The translations under genes and the position numbers were made by a program. This document shows positions 35,979-44,486 of a stretch of DNA of 64,000 bases, in pieces. A model generated the notes under the pieces. The model saw only the letters and a program-made list of their open reading frames with translations, did no database searches and was not told the origin of the DNA. The DNA is from Actinomycetes bacterium (GTDB taxonomy: Bacteria; Actinomycetota; Actinomycetes; Propionibacteriales; Propionibacteriaceae), in NCBI GenBank assembly GCA_023443125.1, contig JAEZVO010000028.1, positions 1 to 64,000 on the forward strand. Direction: 5' to 3'. Position 1 is the first letter of the stretch; every line of letters begins with the position of its first letter.

Positions 35979-37481
35979 TTACTTCTGCATCGTGTCGGTC
36001 TCGAGGAACCGCGTGTGGAAGTCGAAGGCGTGGGCCAGATCATGTGGAGTCTGCATGGTGCCGGCCTTCTGGTTCGCCATGTCGACGTACTCCTGCAGGA
36101 GCGGACGGTAGTGCGGGTGAGCGATGGAGATCATCTTCTCGACGCGCTGCTTGGGCGCGAGGCCGCGCAGGTCGGCGTACCCGTATTCCGTGATGACAAC
36201 CATCACGTCGTGCTCCGTGTGGTCGATGTGCGACGCGAACGGCACGATCGCGGAGATGGCACCGTTCTTGGCCTCCGACGGGGAGATGAACGACGAGATG
36301 AAGGCGTTGCGGGTGAAGTCACCCGAGCCGCCGATGCCGTTCATCATGCGCGAACCTGTCACGTTGGTGGAGTTCACGTTGCCGTAGATGTCGGCTTCGA
36401 TGAGTCCGTTCGTGGCGATGAGGCCCAGGCGACGGATCACCTCGGGGTGGTTCGACACCTGCTGCGGGCGCATAACGATGTGCTCGCGGTAGAACTCGGC
36501 GTTCTCGTTCATGCGCTCGGCATATTCGGGCGAGAGCGAGAACGACGTCGCGGAGGCCACGGTCATCTTGCCGGAGTCAATCAGGTCGATCATGCCGTCC
36601 TGGATGACCTCGGTGTAAGCCTGAACGTTCTCGAACTTCGAGTCGAGGAGGCCTGCCATCACGGCGTTGGGCACATTGCCCACGCCGGACTGCATGACGT
36701 ACTGGTCGTACTTGAGGCGCCCCGCGGCGACTTCGCCTTCGAGGAAGTCGAGGAAGTGGCCCGCGATCTGCTTCGACGTGTCGTCGAGCGGCTTGAACGG
36801 AGCGTTGCGGTCGGGAGCGTTGGTTTCGACGACGGCGACCACCTTCGACGTGTCGATGTCGATGTAGGGGGTGCCGATACGCTGCCCGGCTTCGGTGATC
36901 GGGATGGGCTTGCGGCCCGGCGTGTTGCCGATGCGGTAGATATCGGCCATGCCCTCGAGGTTTTCAGACTGCCAGGAGTTGACCTCGATGATGATCTTCT
37001 CGGCGGAGTCGAGGTACTCGACGTTGTTACCCACACCAGACGAAGGGATGATGTTGCCGTTCTCGTCGATGCGTGTGGCCTCGACGATGGCGACATTCAT
37101 CTTCCCGAAGAACCCGTAGCGCACCTGCCAGCCGGCGTGCGAGAGGTGCACGTCGTCGTAGAGGATCTTTCCGGCGTTGATGCCCCTGCGCATCGCGGGG
37201 TCAGACTGGTAGGGAGAGCGGAAGCGCACCGCGTCAGCCTCGGCGAGCACACCGTCGCAATCAGGTGCGGTGGAAGCGCCGGTAAAGACGTCGATCTGGA
37301 ATTCGCGTCCTGCCTCGTGCTCAGCCTTGGCACGGTTCGCGATGGCGGTGGGCAGGGCCTTGGGGTAGGCGGCGCCGGTGAATCCGGACAGGCCGACGCG
37401 ATCACCATGGTTGATGAACTGGGCGGCCTCGTCGGCCGACATGACCTTGCCGCGCAGGTCGGCGTTGTCGATACGGGACAT
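35979..37481 (-). CDS. Acetyl-CoA hydrolase/transferase family, likely propionyl-CoA:succinate CoA-transferase
   Basis: Cat1-type CoA-transferase, 500 aa. In propionibacteria this family moves CoA from propionyl-CoA to succinate and closes the Wood-Werkman cycle. The start MSRIDNADLRGKVM is fixed by AAGGAG upstream. The region YTEVIQDGM holds the expected catalytic Glu, and GIGGSGDFTRNAF is the CoA-binding glycine loop. Single-gene transcript with a terminator at 35.9 kb. Acetyl-CoA could be an alternative donor; sequence alone does not decide. Confidence 0.88.
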   Translation of the reverse strand: MSRIDNADLRGKVMSADEAAQFINHGDRVGLSGFTGAAYPKALPTAIANRAKAEHEAGREFQIDVFTGASTAPDCDGVLAEADAVRFRSPYQSDPAMRRGINAGKILYDDVHLSHAGWQVRYGFFGKMNVAIVEATRIDENGNIIPSSGVGNNVEYLDSAEKIIIEVNSWQSENLEGMADIYRIGNTPGRKPIPITEAGQRIGTPYIDIDTSKVVAVVETNAPDRNAPFKPLDDTSKQIAGHFLDFLEGEVAAGRLKYDQYVMQSGVGNVPNAVMAGLLDSKFENVQAYTEVIQDGMIDLIDSGKMTVASATSFSLSPEYAERMNENAEFYREHIVMRPQQVSNHPEVIRRLGLIATNGLIEADIYGNVNSTNVTGSRMMNGIGGSGDFTRNAFISSFISPSEAKNGAISAIVPFASHIDHTEHDVMVVITEYGYADLRGLAPKQRVEKMISIAHPHYRPLLQEYVDMANQKAGTMQTPHDLAHAFDFHTRFLETDTMQK

Positions 37482-37707
37482 GTGCTCAATCTCCTTGTTC
37501 TGTCCTATAGAAGAGACTCGCTCCACTGCGAGATCGGACGTTGGACCGGACAGGTTTCGTCTAGTCTGGCACGAAAACAGGCGCAAGAGAACCGTCGCGG
37601 GGCGACGTGTTCCATGCCGGTCACGTTGCTCGAACTCGCAACTATGAATATATCGGCTGCGTTTTGGGCGCCGACGCCGGCCCTCCCTCGTCGCGTAGCA
37701 TGCAGGT

Positions 37708-38679
37708 ATGCGCGCAATCGTCGTTCGTGAAGAGTCCGTATCCGTCGAAGACCTGGAGGAGGCGTTTCTGCCCGACGCGCCCGTCACCGTCGACGTGCGT
37801 TGGTCTGATCTGAACTACAAGGACGCCCTCGCCGTGACTGGCCGCAAGGGTGTCGTTCGCACCCATCCGCTCATCGCAGGCATCGATCTGGTTGGTGTGG
37901 TGCGCACCTCGCGCGACGAGCGCTTCGCACCCGGCGAGTGGCTCATCCTGAACGGCGCTGGGCTGTCCGAGACGCTGCACGGCGGCTACGCCACCGTAGC
38001 CAAGGTCGATCCGACCCTCGCCGTACCGCTACCTGAAGCGTTCTCCCCCGAACGTGCTGCCGCGCTCGGCACCGCTGGTTTCACCGCCGCACTCAGCGTC
38101 CTGCGCCTCGTGATGGAAGGCGTCTCCCCTGAGCAGGGTCCGGTACTGGTCACTGGGGCGACGGGCGGCGTCGGCTCCATTGCGACGATGCTCCTCGCGG
38201 CCGCAGGGTTCGAGGTAGCGGCGGTAACAGGGCGCCCCGACGAGTTCGGCGACCTGCTCACCCGGCTTGGCGCCGACGAGGTGCTGCACCGCCACGCCTT
38301 CTCCGGCCGCGGCAAACCGCTCCAGCGGGCCACCTACGCCGGCGTGGTCGACTCCGTGGGCGGCGAAGTGCTCGCGAACGCCATCGCGCAAACCGTGCCC
38401 GACGGCACCGTCACCGCCTGCGGTAACGCAGCCGGGCACGAGCTGCCGTCGAGCGTGATGCCGTTCATCTTGCGGGGTGTGACGCTCGCGGGCATCAACT
38501 CGGTCACGGCTGATGTCGACGACCGTGCCGACGCGTGGCGCGTGCTGGCCCAGGGCGTCGATCAAGCGCTGCTCGACGAGATGACCACCTGCATCGGGTT
38601 GGATGACACGATCGCCGCCGGCGAGGAGCTGCTCGCGGGCAAGCGGTATGGGCGCACCCTTATTCGGGTGGGCGACTGA
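37708..38679 (+). CDS. YhdH/AcuI-type acrylyl-CoA reductase family oxidoreductase
   Basis: Zinc-independent medium-chain reductase, 323 aa, NADPH dependent. The N-terminal domain has DVRWSDLNYKDALAVTG, and the Rossmann loop is VTGATGGVGSIA. Relatives reduce acrylyl-CoA to propionyl-CoA. Divergent from the propionyl-CoA:succinate CoA-transferase (227-bp spacer), which makes a link to propionate metabolism tempting but inferential. Confidence 0.88.
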   Translation: MRAIVVREESVSVEDLEEAFLPDAPVTVDVRWSDLNYKDALAVTGRKGVVRTHPLIAGIDLVGVVRTSRDERFAPGEWLILNGAGLSETLHGGYATVAKVDPTLAVPLPEAFSPERAAALGTAGFTAALSVLRLVMEGVSPEQGPVLVTGATGGVGSIATMLLAAAGFEVAAVTGRPDEFGDLLTRLGADEVLHRHAFSGRGKPLQRATYAGVVDSVGGEVLANAIAQTVPDGTVTACGNAAGHELPSSVMPFILRGVTLAGINSVTADVDDRADAWRVLAQGVDQALLDEMTTCIGLDDTIAAGEELLAGKRYGRTLIRVGD

Positions 38680-38758
38680 CCGGGCACAGCTCGCCCAAGC
38701 TGGCGCGGCGCCCGTCGCGTGCCCCGGCCACCTCGTCGCGATGCCATAGGATGAACGC

Positions 38759-39160
38759 GTGGCGAAGAACGAAACCTGGCGTGATCCGATAGCCGTCGCC
38801 ATGTGGATGATGGTGGCCGTCGTGTTGTGGCTTATCATCATGGCGAGCCCACAGTTGGGCCGACTGGTGTGGGAACAAACGCATGGCGGCGCTTCCACCG
38901 TCGCGGATCCACTCGCCGCTCCCCCGTGGATGGGGTACGGGCTTGTGGCGGCCGGCGCCGCGCTCGTCGCGGTGATCGTGTTGTGCGTATGGCTTCGGCT
39001 GGGGCTGTGGTGGCTGCTGCTCACAGTGTTGGTATCGAGCCTCACCTATGCGCTGCGCGGAGCACTGCCCGAGCCGCTCGGCACGGTGATGTTCCTCGTC
39101 GTGCCGCCTATCGTGGCGGCGCTGGTGTTCAAGCCGAAGTCGTACGCGCCCCGCGACTAA
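38759..39160 (+). CDS. Small membrane protein, four helices
   Basis: A 133-aa protein with four hydrophobic segments (MWMMVAVVLWLIIM, YGLVAAGAALVAVIVLCVWL, LWWLLLTVLVSSLTYAL, VMFLVVPPIVAALVF). GTG start. No family recognised. It converges on the flavin-type transporter genes with a 3-bp gap. Confidence 0.72.
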   Translation: MAKNETWRDPIAVAMWMMVAVVLWLIIMASPQLGRLVWEQTHGGASTVADPLAAPPWMGYGLVAAGAALVAVIVLCVWLRLGLWWLLLTVLVSSLTYALRGALPEPLGTVMFLVVPPIVAALVFKPKSYAPRD

Positions 39161-39163
39161 GCG

Positions 39164-40075
39164 CTACTTGATGCCTGCCTTCTGCAGGAACTCCTCCATC
39201 CGCTGCATGGCAGCCTGGTCGACGTCCACGTGTGGCGCGTCCGCGTCGCCCTTCCAGAGTTCTGTGGTGGCCGCGAGCACCCGCTCGGCGCTCGCGCGCT
39301 GCTCCGCTTCCTGCAGCGCGGGCACCTCCTTCGCCGTGGCGTCGATCGCGGCCTTGGGATCGTCGACGATGCGCCGCTCGGCCTCGAGCATCCCGTCGAC
39401 GATGGCCTGCACCCACGGTTCCTTCGCGCGTTCCTTCGTCGTGATGAGGCTGGGGCCAACGAGCACGGGTTTGGGCGCGATGGGCAGCGAGGCCACTTCG
39501 ATCCCCTGCTGCTCGAACTGCACAAGCTCGTTGTTCCTGAACCCGACGATGGCGTCCACCTTGCCCGTCGAGAGTGCCGCCACCGACGTGAACCCGATTT
39601 CCACGAGCTTCACGTCCTGCTCCGTGAGCCCGGCGGTATCCAGCGCGGCGAGCGCGGCGTAGTAGCTGGAACCGAAGCGTCCGGGAATACCCAGAGACTT
39701 CCCGCGTAGGTCCTCCAGCAACGATGCTCCTCCCGCAATCATGACCTCGGCCGGGTAGCGCTGGTAGGCGGTGGCGACCACCTCGAGGTCGCCGGCAATG
39801 ACGGCCTCGTCGGCGGATGCGAACACGATGTCTTCGCGCCCCAGCTTCAGCGCCTCGAACAGCCCTTCCTGCTCACCGTGGTGGCGCAGCGTCACGTCGA
39901 CGTTGTCGAACAGGCGCTCCTGCACTCCCAAGTAGAACGGGCAGAACTGTACGTTCGGAATGAAGGTGAGCCCGACGGTGATCGCCTTCCGCTCGGCTGG
40001 CTTGCGCGACGGGCTGCACCCGGCGAGCCCAGCCAGGCTCGTGCAGGCGATGAAGGTGCGACGGTTGATGGTCAT
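39164..40075 (-). CDS. NMT1/THI5-like ABC substrate-binding lipoprotein (flavin-type, RibY-like)
   Basis: Secreted binding protein, 303 aa. The signal (MTINRRTFIACTSLAGLAGC) ends in a lipobox Cys. The body has the NMT1-like fold: ITVGLTFIPNVQFCPFYLG, SADEAVIAG, GRFGSSYYAALAAL. ATG overlaps the permease stop by 4 bp. Because an FMN riboswitch precedes the operon, riboflavin or a precursor is the likely ligand, as in RibXY systems. Confidence 0.88.
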   Translation of the reverse strand: MTINRRTFIACTSLAGLAGCSPSRKPAERKAITVGLTFIPNVQFCPFYLGVQERLFDNVDVTLRHHGEQEGLFEALKLGREDIVFASADEAVIAGDLEVVATAYQRYPAEVMIAGGASLLEDLRGKSLGIPGRFGSSYYAALAALDTAGLTEQDVKLVEIGFTSVAALSTGKVDAIVGFRNNELVQFEQQGIEVASLPIAPKPVLVGPSLITTKERAKEPWVQAIVDGMLEAERRIVDDPKAAIDATAKEVPALQEAEQRASAERVLAATTELWKGDADAPHVDVDQAAMQRMEEFLQKAGIK

Positions 40076-40881
40076 GTGTCCTCTCCTTGGACGCGGTTGG
40101 TGGCGGCTCGCTCGCACAGCGCGACGAGCCCGTAGAGCGCCATGGCCACCGCTGATATCCACACGATCACGGTGAACACCCCGACGGTGTCGGAGGCCTG
40201 CCGAGACAGCGTGAGCAAGGTGCCGAGCCCCGTGCCGCCCATGACGAACTCGCCGACGACGGCGCCCGTCATGCCCAGCACAGACCCGGCGCGGATGCCC
40301 GCCAACACGGCGGGCGCGGCCATGGGGATCTCGACGACGACGAGGCGCTGCCAGGGCGAGGCGCCGTCGAGCACGGCCTGCTCGAGGACGCGCATGTCGA
40401 GATGTCGGAATCCGACGATGGTGGTGGTCACCATCGGGAAGAACGCGACGATCGCGCACAAACACGCGATCGGCACGGTGCCGTATCCGAGCCAGAGGAC
40501 GAGGAGAGGGGCGATAGCGACGAGCGGCACGGTCTGCGACAGCGCCACCCACGGCTCAAACACCGACGCCAACCGGCGCGAGTGCGTGACGAGGATGCCG
40601 ATCGTCACTGACGCGACGACTGCGATCCCAACCCCCAGCAGGGCCGGACCCACCGTCGGCCACAAATATTGGGAAGCGACGCCGTTCACGGCCTGCTGCC
40701 CGACGCGGATGGCCACGTCGACGGGGCTCGGCAGGAGCAGCGTCGGAACGAAGAGGCTCACTACCCACCAGCAGGCAACCATGACGACGCCTGCGAGCGC
40801 CGGCACGACGATCCGCTCGGTACGGGTTCGGGGGCGCGAACGCGCGGGGAATGCGGTCCAGAACCGCGATCTCGCTGCCAT
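40072..40881 (-). CDS. ABC transporter permease (flavin-type, RibX-like)
   Basis: Binding-protein-dependent permease, 269 aa, with six hydrophobic helices and the EAA loop (EQAVLDGASPWQRLVVVEIP). The start MAARSRFW has an AAGGGA site 7 nt upstream. The longer frame to 40959 would run into the riboswitch and is rejected. No ATPase gene is adjacent; the subunit must be elsewhere or shared. Confidence 0.88.
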   Translation of the reverse strand: MAARSRFWTAFPARSRPRTRTERIVVPALAGVVMVACWWVVSLFVPTLLLPSPVDVAIRVGQQAVNGVASQYLWPTVGPALLGVGIAVVASVTIGILVTHSRRLASVFEPWVALSQTVPLVAIAPLLVLWLGYGTVPIACLCAIVAFFPMVTTTIVGFRHLDMRVLEQAVLDGASPWQRLVVVEIPMAAPAVLAGIRAGSVLGMTGAVVGEFVMGGTGLGTLLTLSRQASDTVGVFTVIVWISAVAMALYGLVALCERAATNRVQGEDT

Positions 40882-40944
40882 CCGGCGTCCCTTCTTCCAA
40901 TACCGGGGCAGCAAGCGGGCACGCGCGATGCAGGCGCGAGCCGT

Positions 40945-41074
40945 TCGCATTCCTCCCATCCAGACTCTGACTGTCGGCCTCGGAATTTCACCGAGTCAAC
41001 CTGTTGCCGCCGAAGCAGCGCGAGGGTCGCGGGCTGTCACCGCCGGTTCGGACTTTCACCGACCCCGGAATACG
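40945..41074 (-). ncRNA. FMN riboswitch (RFN element)
   Basis: Read on the minus strand, the region opens with ATTCCGGGGTCGGTGAAAG, continues through CCGAACCGGCGGTGA and AGCCCGCGACCC, and closes with TCTGGATGGGAGGAATGCG. These are the highly conserved RFN blocks in the right order. It lies 64 bp upstream of the permease start and presumably reduces expression when FMN is plentiful. Confidence 0.95.
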
Positions 41075-41109
41075 TGCCGCTCACTGTACCCCACCGCGAG
41101 CAGGCGCCG

Positions 41110-44007
41110 TCACTCACCCCAGAAATAGCGCTCGACGACGGCCGTCGCCCGGCGGGCGTGTCGTCGGGTGATCTCGATGAGCTCACTCGCCGGCCCGTCG
41201 ATGCCCAGCAGCGTGTTGATGGCCGCGAGGTCTCTGAGGTCGGTGGGCAGCGCGTCGGCGGCGCGGCCACGCACGAGCATCACCGCGTCGCGAACGCTGC
41301 TGGCGTGCCGCCACGCCTCGTGCAGCGCGTCCGCGTCGGTGGCATCGACGAGCCCGAGTGAACGGACTGCGTCGAGGGCTGCGAGCGTCGACGTGGTCTG
41401 CAGTTCGGGGTGGGCATGGCCGTGCTGGAGCTGCAGCAATTGCACGGTCCATTCGATGTCGGCCAAGCCGCCCGGGCCGAGCTTGAGGTGGCGGTCGCGG
41501 TCGATGCCGCGCGGGATGCGCTCGCGCTCCATGCGCGATTTCAGCCGACGAATCTCCGTCACCTCCGACGGCGCGAGCCCCTCGGGCGGATATCGGTAGG
41601 GGTCTGCGTCGTTGAGCAACTGCGCGACGAGCGCGGCACTGCCGGCGCCGTGTCGGGCGCGAAGAAGCATCTGCCGCTCCCACGTCACGGCCCATCGTGC
41701 GTAGTAGGTGCGGTATGAGGCCAGGGTGCGCACCTGCGGGCCGCTCTTCCCGCCGGGTCGGAGGTCGGAATCCAGCGTCAGCCCGTGGTCTGGGCCGGGG
41801 CGCCCCAGGATCTCGGCGGCACGTCGGACGAGTTTCGTCGCCGCTTCCAGTCCGGCGGCGTCGGTGTCGTCGGGCACCACGAACATCGCGTCCAGGTCTG
41901 ACGAGTAGCTCATCTCTGAACCGCCCCAACGCCCAAGCGCGACGACGCCGAGCTCCGGCGCGGCGTGTTCGCGTCGGGCGATGTCCAGCGCCGCCTCGAG
42001 CGTCGCGTCCGCCAGCGACGACAGCGCCTGGCCGCATTGGGCAACGTCGACGCCGCCCAACACGTCGGTAATGGCGATACGTGCGAGTTCAGAGCGCCGC
42101 AGCGCGCGCATGGATGCGACGGCGCGGTCGGCGTCGTCGTGACGGGCCGCGGTGTTCTTGAAGGCCGCGACGAGTTCGTCGCGCGGGCGGGGCTGGAGGT
42201 CGTCGTCGGAGGCCAGCAGCCGCACGGATTGCGGCACCCGCTGGAGTAGCGCGACGGCGAACCGGCTCGTGGAGGCCACCGTCGCGAATCGCCTGGCCAT
42301 GTAGCCCTCGTCGCGGAGGGCGCGCAGGTACCAGCTCTCCTCCCCCAGCGCTTCCGAGAGCTGCCGAAACGAGAGCAACCCGAAGTCGGGGTTCGGCCCG
42401 TCGGCGATCCATTCGAGCATGGCTGGCATGAGATGTCGACGGATCTCCGCCGCCCGCGACGTCCCCGTCGTGAGCGCCTCGATGTGCGTGAGTGCGGCTC
42501 GCGGGTCGAGAAAACCGAGCGCTTTCGCCCGTGCTCGGGCGGCGTCTTGGCTGAGCAGAACACCCGACGGTGATTGCGCCACCACGTCGAGCAGCGGCGA
42601 GAAGAAGATGCGCTGCCGCAAGCGCCGCACATCTCGTCGGGTGGTCTTCCACTGTTCCCACACGTCCGGTATCCGCGCGGTGCGTGAGAGTTCCGCGAGC
42701 TGGCGCTCGTCATCGGGCACGAGGTGGGTGCGCCGCAATCGGGCGAGTTGGATGCGGTGTTCGATCACGCGCTGGATGCGGTAGTCCTGTGCGAGCTTGG
42801 CGCCGTCGTCGCGGCCGATGTAGCCGTGCGCGACGAGTGCCTCGAGGCCGTCGAGCGTGCCTCTGCCGCGGATGCGTTCGTCGGAGGTGCCGTGCACGAG
42901 CTGCAGGAGCTGCACGGAGAACTCGGTGTCGCGCAGGCCGCCGCTGGCGAGTTTGATGTCACGGTCGGCTTGCGAGGCCGGGATGAGTGAGATGACCCGC
43001 TCGCGCATGGCGCGCATCTCGGGGAGGAAACCGTCGGTGTGAGCGACCTGCCACACCCGGGGTGCGAGCATGTCGACGAACGCTTGCCCCAGCTCCAGAT
43101 CGCCGGCGGCGGGGCGGGCCTTCAGCATGGCCTGGAATTCCCAGGGTTTGGCCCAGCGTTCGTAGTAATGACGGCATGACTCGAGCGTGCGGACGAGCGG
43201 CCCGGCTTTGCCTTCGGGGCGCAGCGCGGCGTCGACAGTCCAGATGGTTCCGGCGCTGGTGTGGGCAGAGCAGATGCGCGCTTGGGCTGCCGCGATACGC
43301 GTGGCAATGGCGAGGGCATGGTCGGTGGGCACATCGTCGCGGGCGGGTTCTGCGGCGTAGAGCACGTCTACGTCGGAAAGGTAGTTCAGCTCTTGCGCAC
43401 CCGTCTTACCGAGCGCGATCACGGCGAGACGCGCGTCGGCCCACTGCGGCACTTCGGCGCGCGCGAGCGCCAGTGACGTGTCGAGCACGGCGTCCGCCAC
43501 GTGCGCGAGCTCCCTGGTGATGTCGGCGAGGAGCGCCGTCGGATCCTCTGCCTCGAGGTCCCGCGCGGCGATGAGCGTGAGCGCGGCTCGGTTCGCCACG
43601 CGCAGCTCGTCCGCAGTGCCGGCGCAGACCCCGTCGACGATGGGCAGGCGTTGAGCGAAAAAGCGGCGCCAGTCGTCGGCGCTGCGTGGGCGCGGTGGGT
43701 CGCGCAGGAGATCCAGCAGGTGTTCTTCGCGCCCGAGCGCCGTGGCCAGCACCGACGATGCACCGGCGACGAGGAGCACGCGTCGCGCCCATTCCGCGTC
43801 GCCCAGCAATTCGTCATGCCGGCCGGCCTGCACGATGGCGTCGAGGGCGTGGAGTGCGCCGAAGCGGTCGCCTACCGGGGCGCACCAGTCGAGATCCACC
43901 TTGGCGCGGACATCGTCCGGCCAGGATTGCCAGATACGCGCGGCCGAGGTGGGTTGGGCGAATCCTCGCCGCGCAAACTCAGCTTGGGGTGAATGGAGCC
44001 GCGCCAT
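41110..44007 (-). CDS. glnE: Bifunctional glutamine synthetase adenylyltransferase/deadenylase GlnE
   Basis: Adds AMP to, or removes it from, glutamine synthetase in response to nitrogen status; 965 aa. Both nucleotidyltransferase halves are visible: LNYLSDVDVLYA (deadenylating domain, N-terminal half) and MSYSSDLDAMFV (adenylating domain, C-terminal half), each followed by an LRPEGK/LRPGGK-type motif. GlnA1 at 19.5 kb is its target. Gene order glnE-glnA2 matches mycobacteria. Confidence 0.96.
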   Translation of the reverse strand: MARLHSPQAEFARRGFAQPTSAARIWQSWPDDVRAKVDLDWCAPVGDRFGALHALDAIVQAGRHDELLGDAEWARRVLLVAGASSVLATALGREEHLLDLLRDPPRPRSADDWRRFFAQRLPIVDGVCAGTADELRVANRAALTLIAARDLEAEDPTALLADITRELAHVADAVLDTSLALARAEVPQWADARLAVIALGKTGAQELNYLSDVDVLYAAEPARDDVPTDHALAIATRIAAAQARICSAHTSAGTIWTVDAALRPEGKAGPLVRTLESCRHYYERWAKPWEFQAMLKARPAAGDLELGQAFVDMLAPRVWQVAHTDGFLPEMRAMRERVISLIPASQADRDIKLASGGLRDTEFSVQLLQLVHGTSDERIRGRGTLDGLEALVAHGYIGRDDGAKLAQDYRIQRVIEHRIQLARLRRTHLVPDDERQLAELSRTARIPDVWEQWKTTRRDVRRLRQRIFFSPLLDVVAQSPSGVLLSQDAARARAKALGFLDPRAALTHIEALTTGTSRAAEIRRHLMPAMLEWIADGPNPDFGLLSFRQLSEALGEESWYLRALRDEGYMARRFATVASTSRFAVALLQRVPQSVRLLASDDDLQPRPRDELVAAFKNTAARHDDADRAVASMRALRRSELARIAITDVLGGVDVAQCGQALSSLADATLEAALDIARREHAAPELGVVALGRWGGSEMSYSSDLDAMFVVPDDTDAAGLEAATKLVRRAAEILGRPGPDHGLTLDSDLRPGGKSGPQVRTLASYRTYYARWAVTWERQMLLRARHGAGSAALVAQLLNDADPYRYPPEGLAPSEVTEIRRLKSRMERERIPRGIDRDRHLKLGPGGLADIEWTVQLLQLQHGHAHPELQTTSTLAALDAVRSLGLVDATDADALHEAWRHASSVRDAVMLVRGRAADALPTDLRDLAAINTLLGIDGPASELIEITRRHARRATAVVERYFWGE

Positions 44008-44066
44008 GGGAAGAGTGTACGTGCCTCGCCCCGTCGGCTACACGTGTGGCCGGCTAGGCTCGACGC

Positions 44067-44486
44067 ATGGTTCGCCCCACCGATGCCGTCACGCAAGCAC
44101 TCCGCCCCCTCGTGGATGAGCGCGAGCTCGATGCGGAATTGTCGGCGAAGCGCCCCGATCTCACGCAGCTGCTGCTGCGGGCGGCGTCGGAACATGAACA
44201 GCTGCCGCGCCCCCTCGTCGCTGCGGCCACGCGCGCGGCGTGTGGGCTGCTGGGTGAGCGCTTCGGCGGCCACGCCATCGAGTTGCGCGTGCCGCCGTTT
44301 GCGGCGGTGCAGTTGAGCTTCGGGTCCGGCCCGCGGCACACGCGCGGCACCCCGCCTAACGTCGTCGAGGTTGATCCGACGGTGTTCCTCGCCCTCGTCA
44401 CGGGGCGCGTGGCCTATGCCGACGCTTCGGTTCGGGCATCGGGGGCACACGCGCACGAGGTGGCGCAGGCATTTCCACTCACATGA
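44067..44486 (+). CDS. Sterol-carrier-like (bacterial SCP domain) protein
   Basis: A 139-aa actinobacterial protein of the SCP_3 type. It has an N-terminal helical part and the domain VVEVDPTVFLALVTGRVAYA ending with GAHAHEVAQAFPLT. ATG at 44067. Its end overlaps the glnA2 end by 8 bp in convergent orientation. Ligand unknown. Confidence 0.82.
   Translation: MVRPTDAVTQALRPLVDERELDAELSAKRPDLTQLLLRAASEHEQLPRPLVAAATRAACGLLGERFGGHAIELRVPPFAAVQLSFGSGPRHTRGTPPNVVEVDPTVFLALVTGRVAYADASVRASGAHAHEVAQAFPLT

Noticed and set aside
35571..37730. 719-codon plus-strand frame opposite the ROK regulator and CoA-transferase
   Set aside because: It crosses two well-supported minus-strand genes and has no domain; GC shadow.
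40882..40959. Longer N-terminus of the flavin-type permease
   Set aside because: The extension enters the FMN riboswitch region, is Arg-rich and lacks a ribosome binding site; the ATG at 40881 has one.
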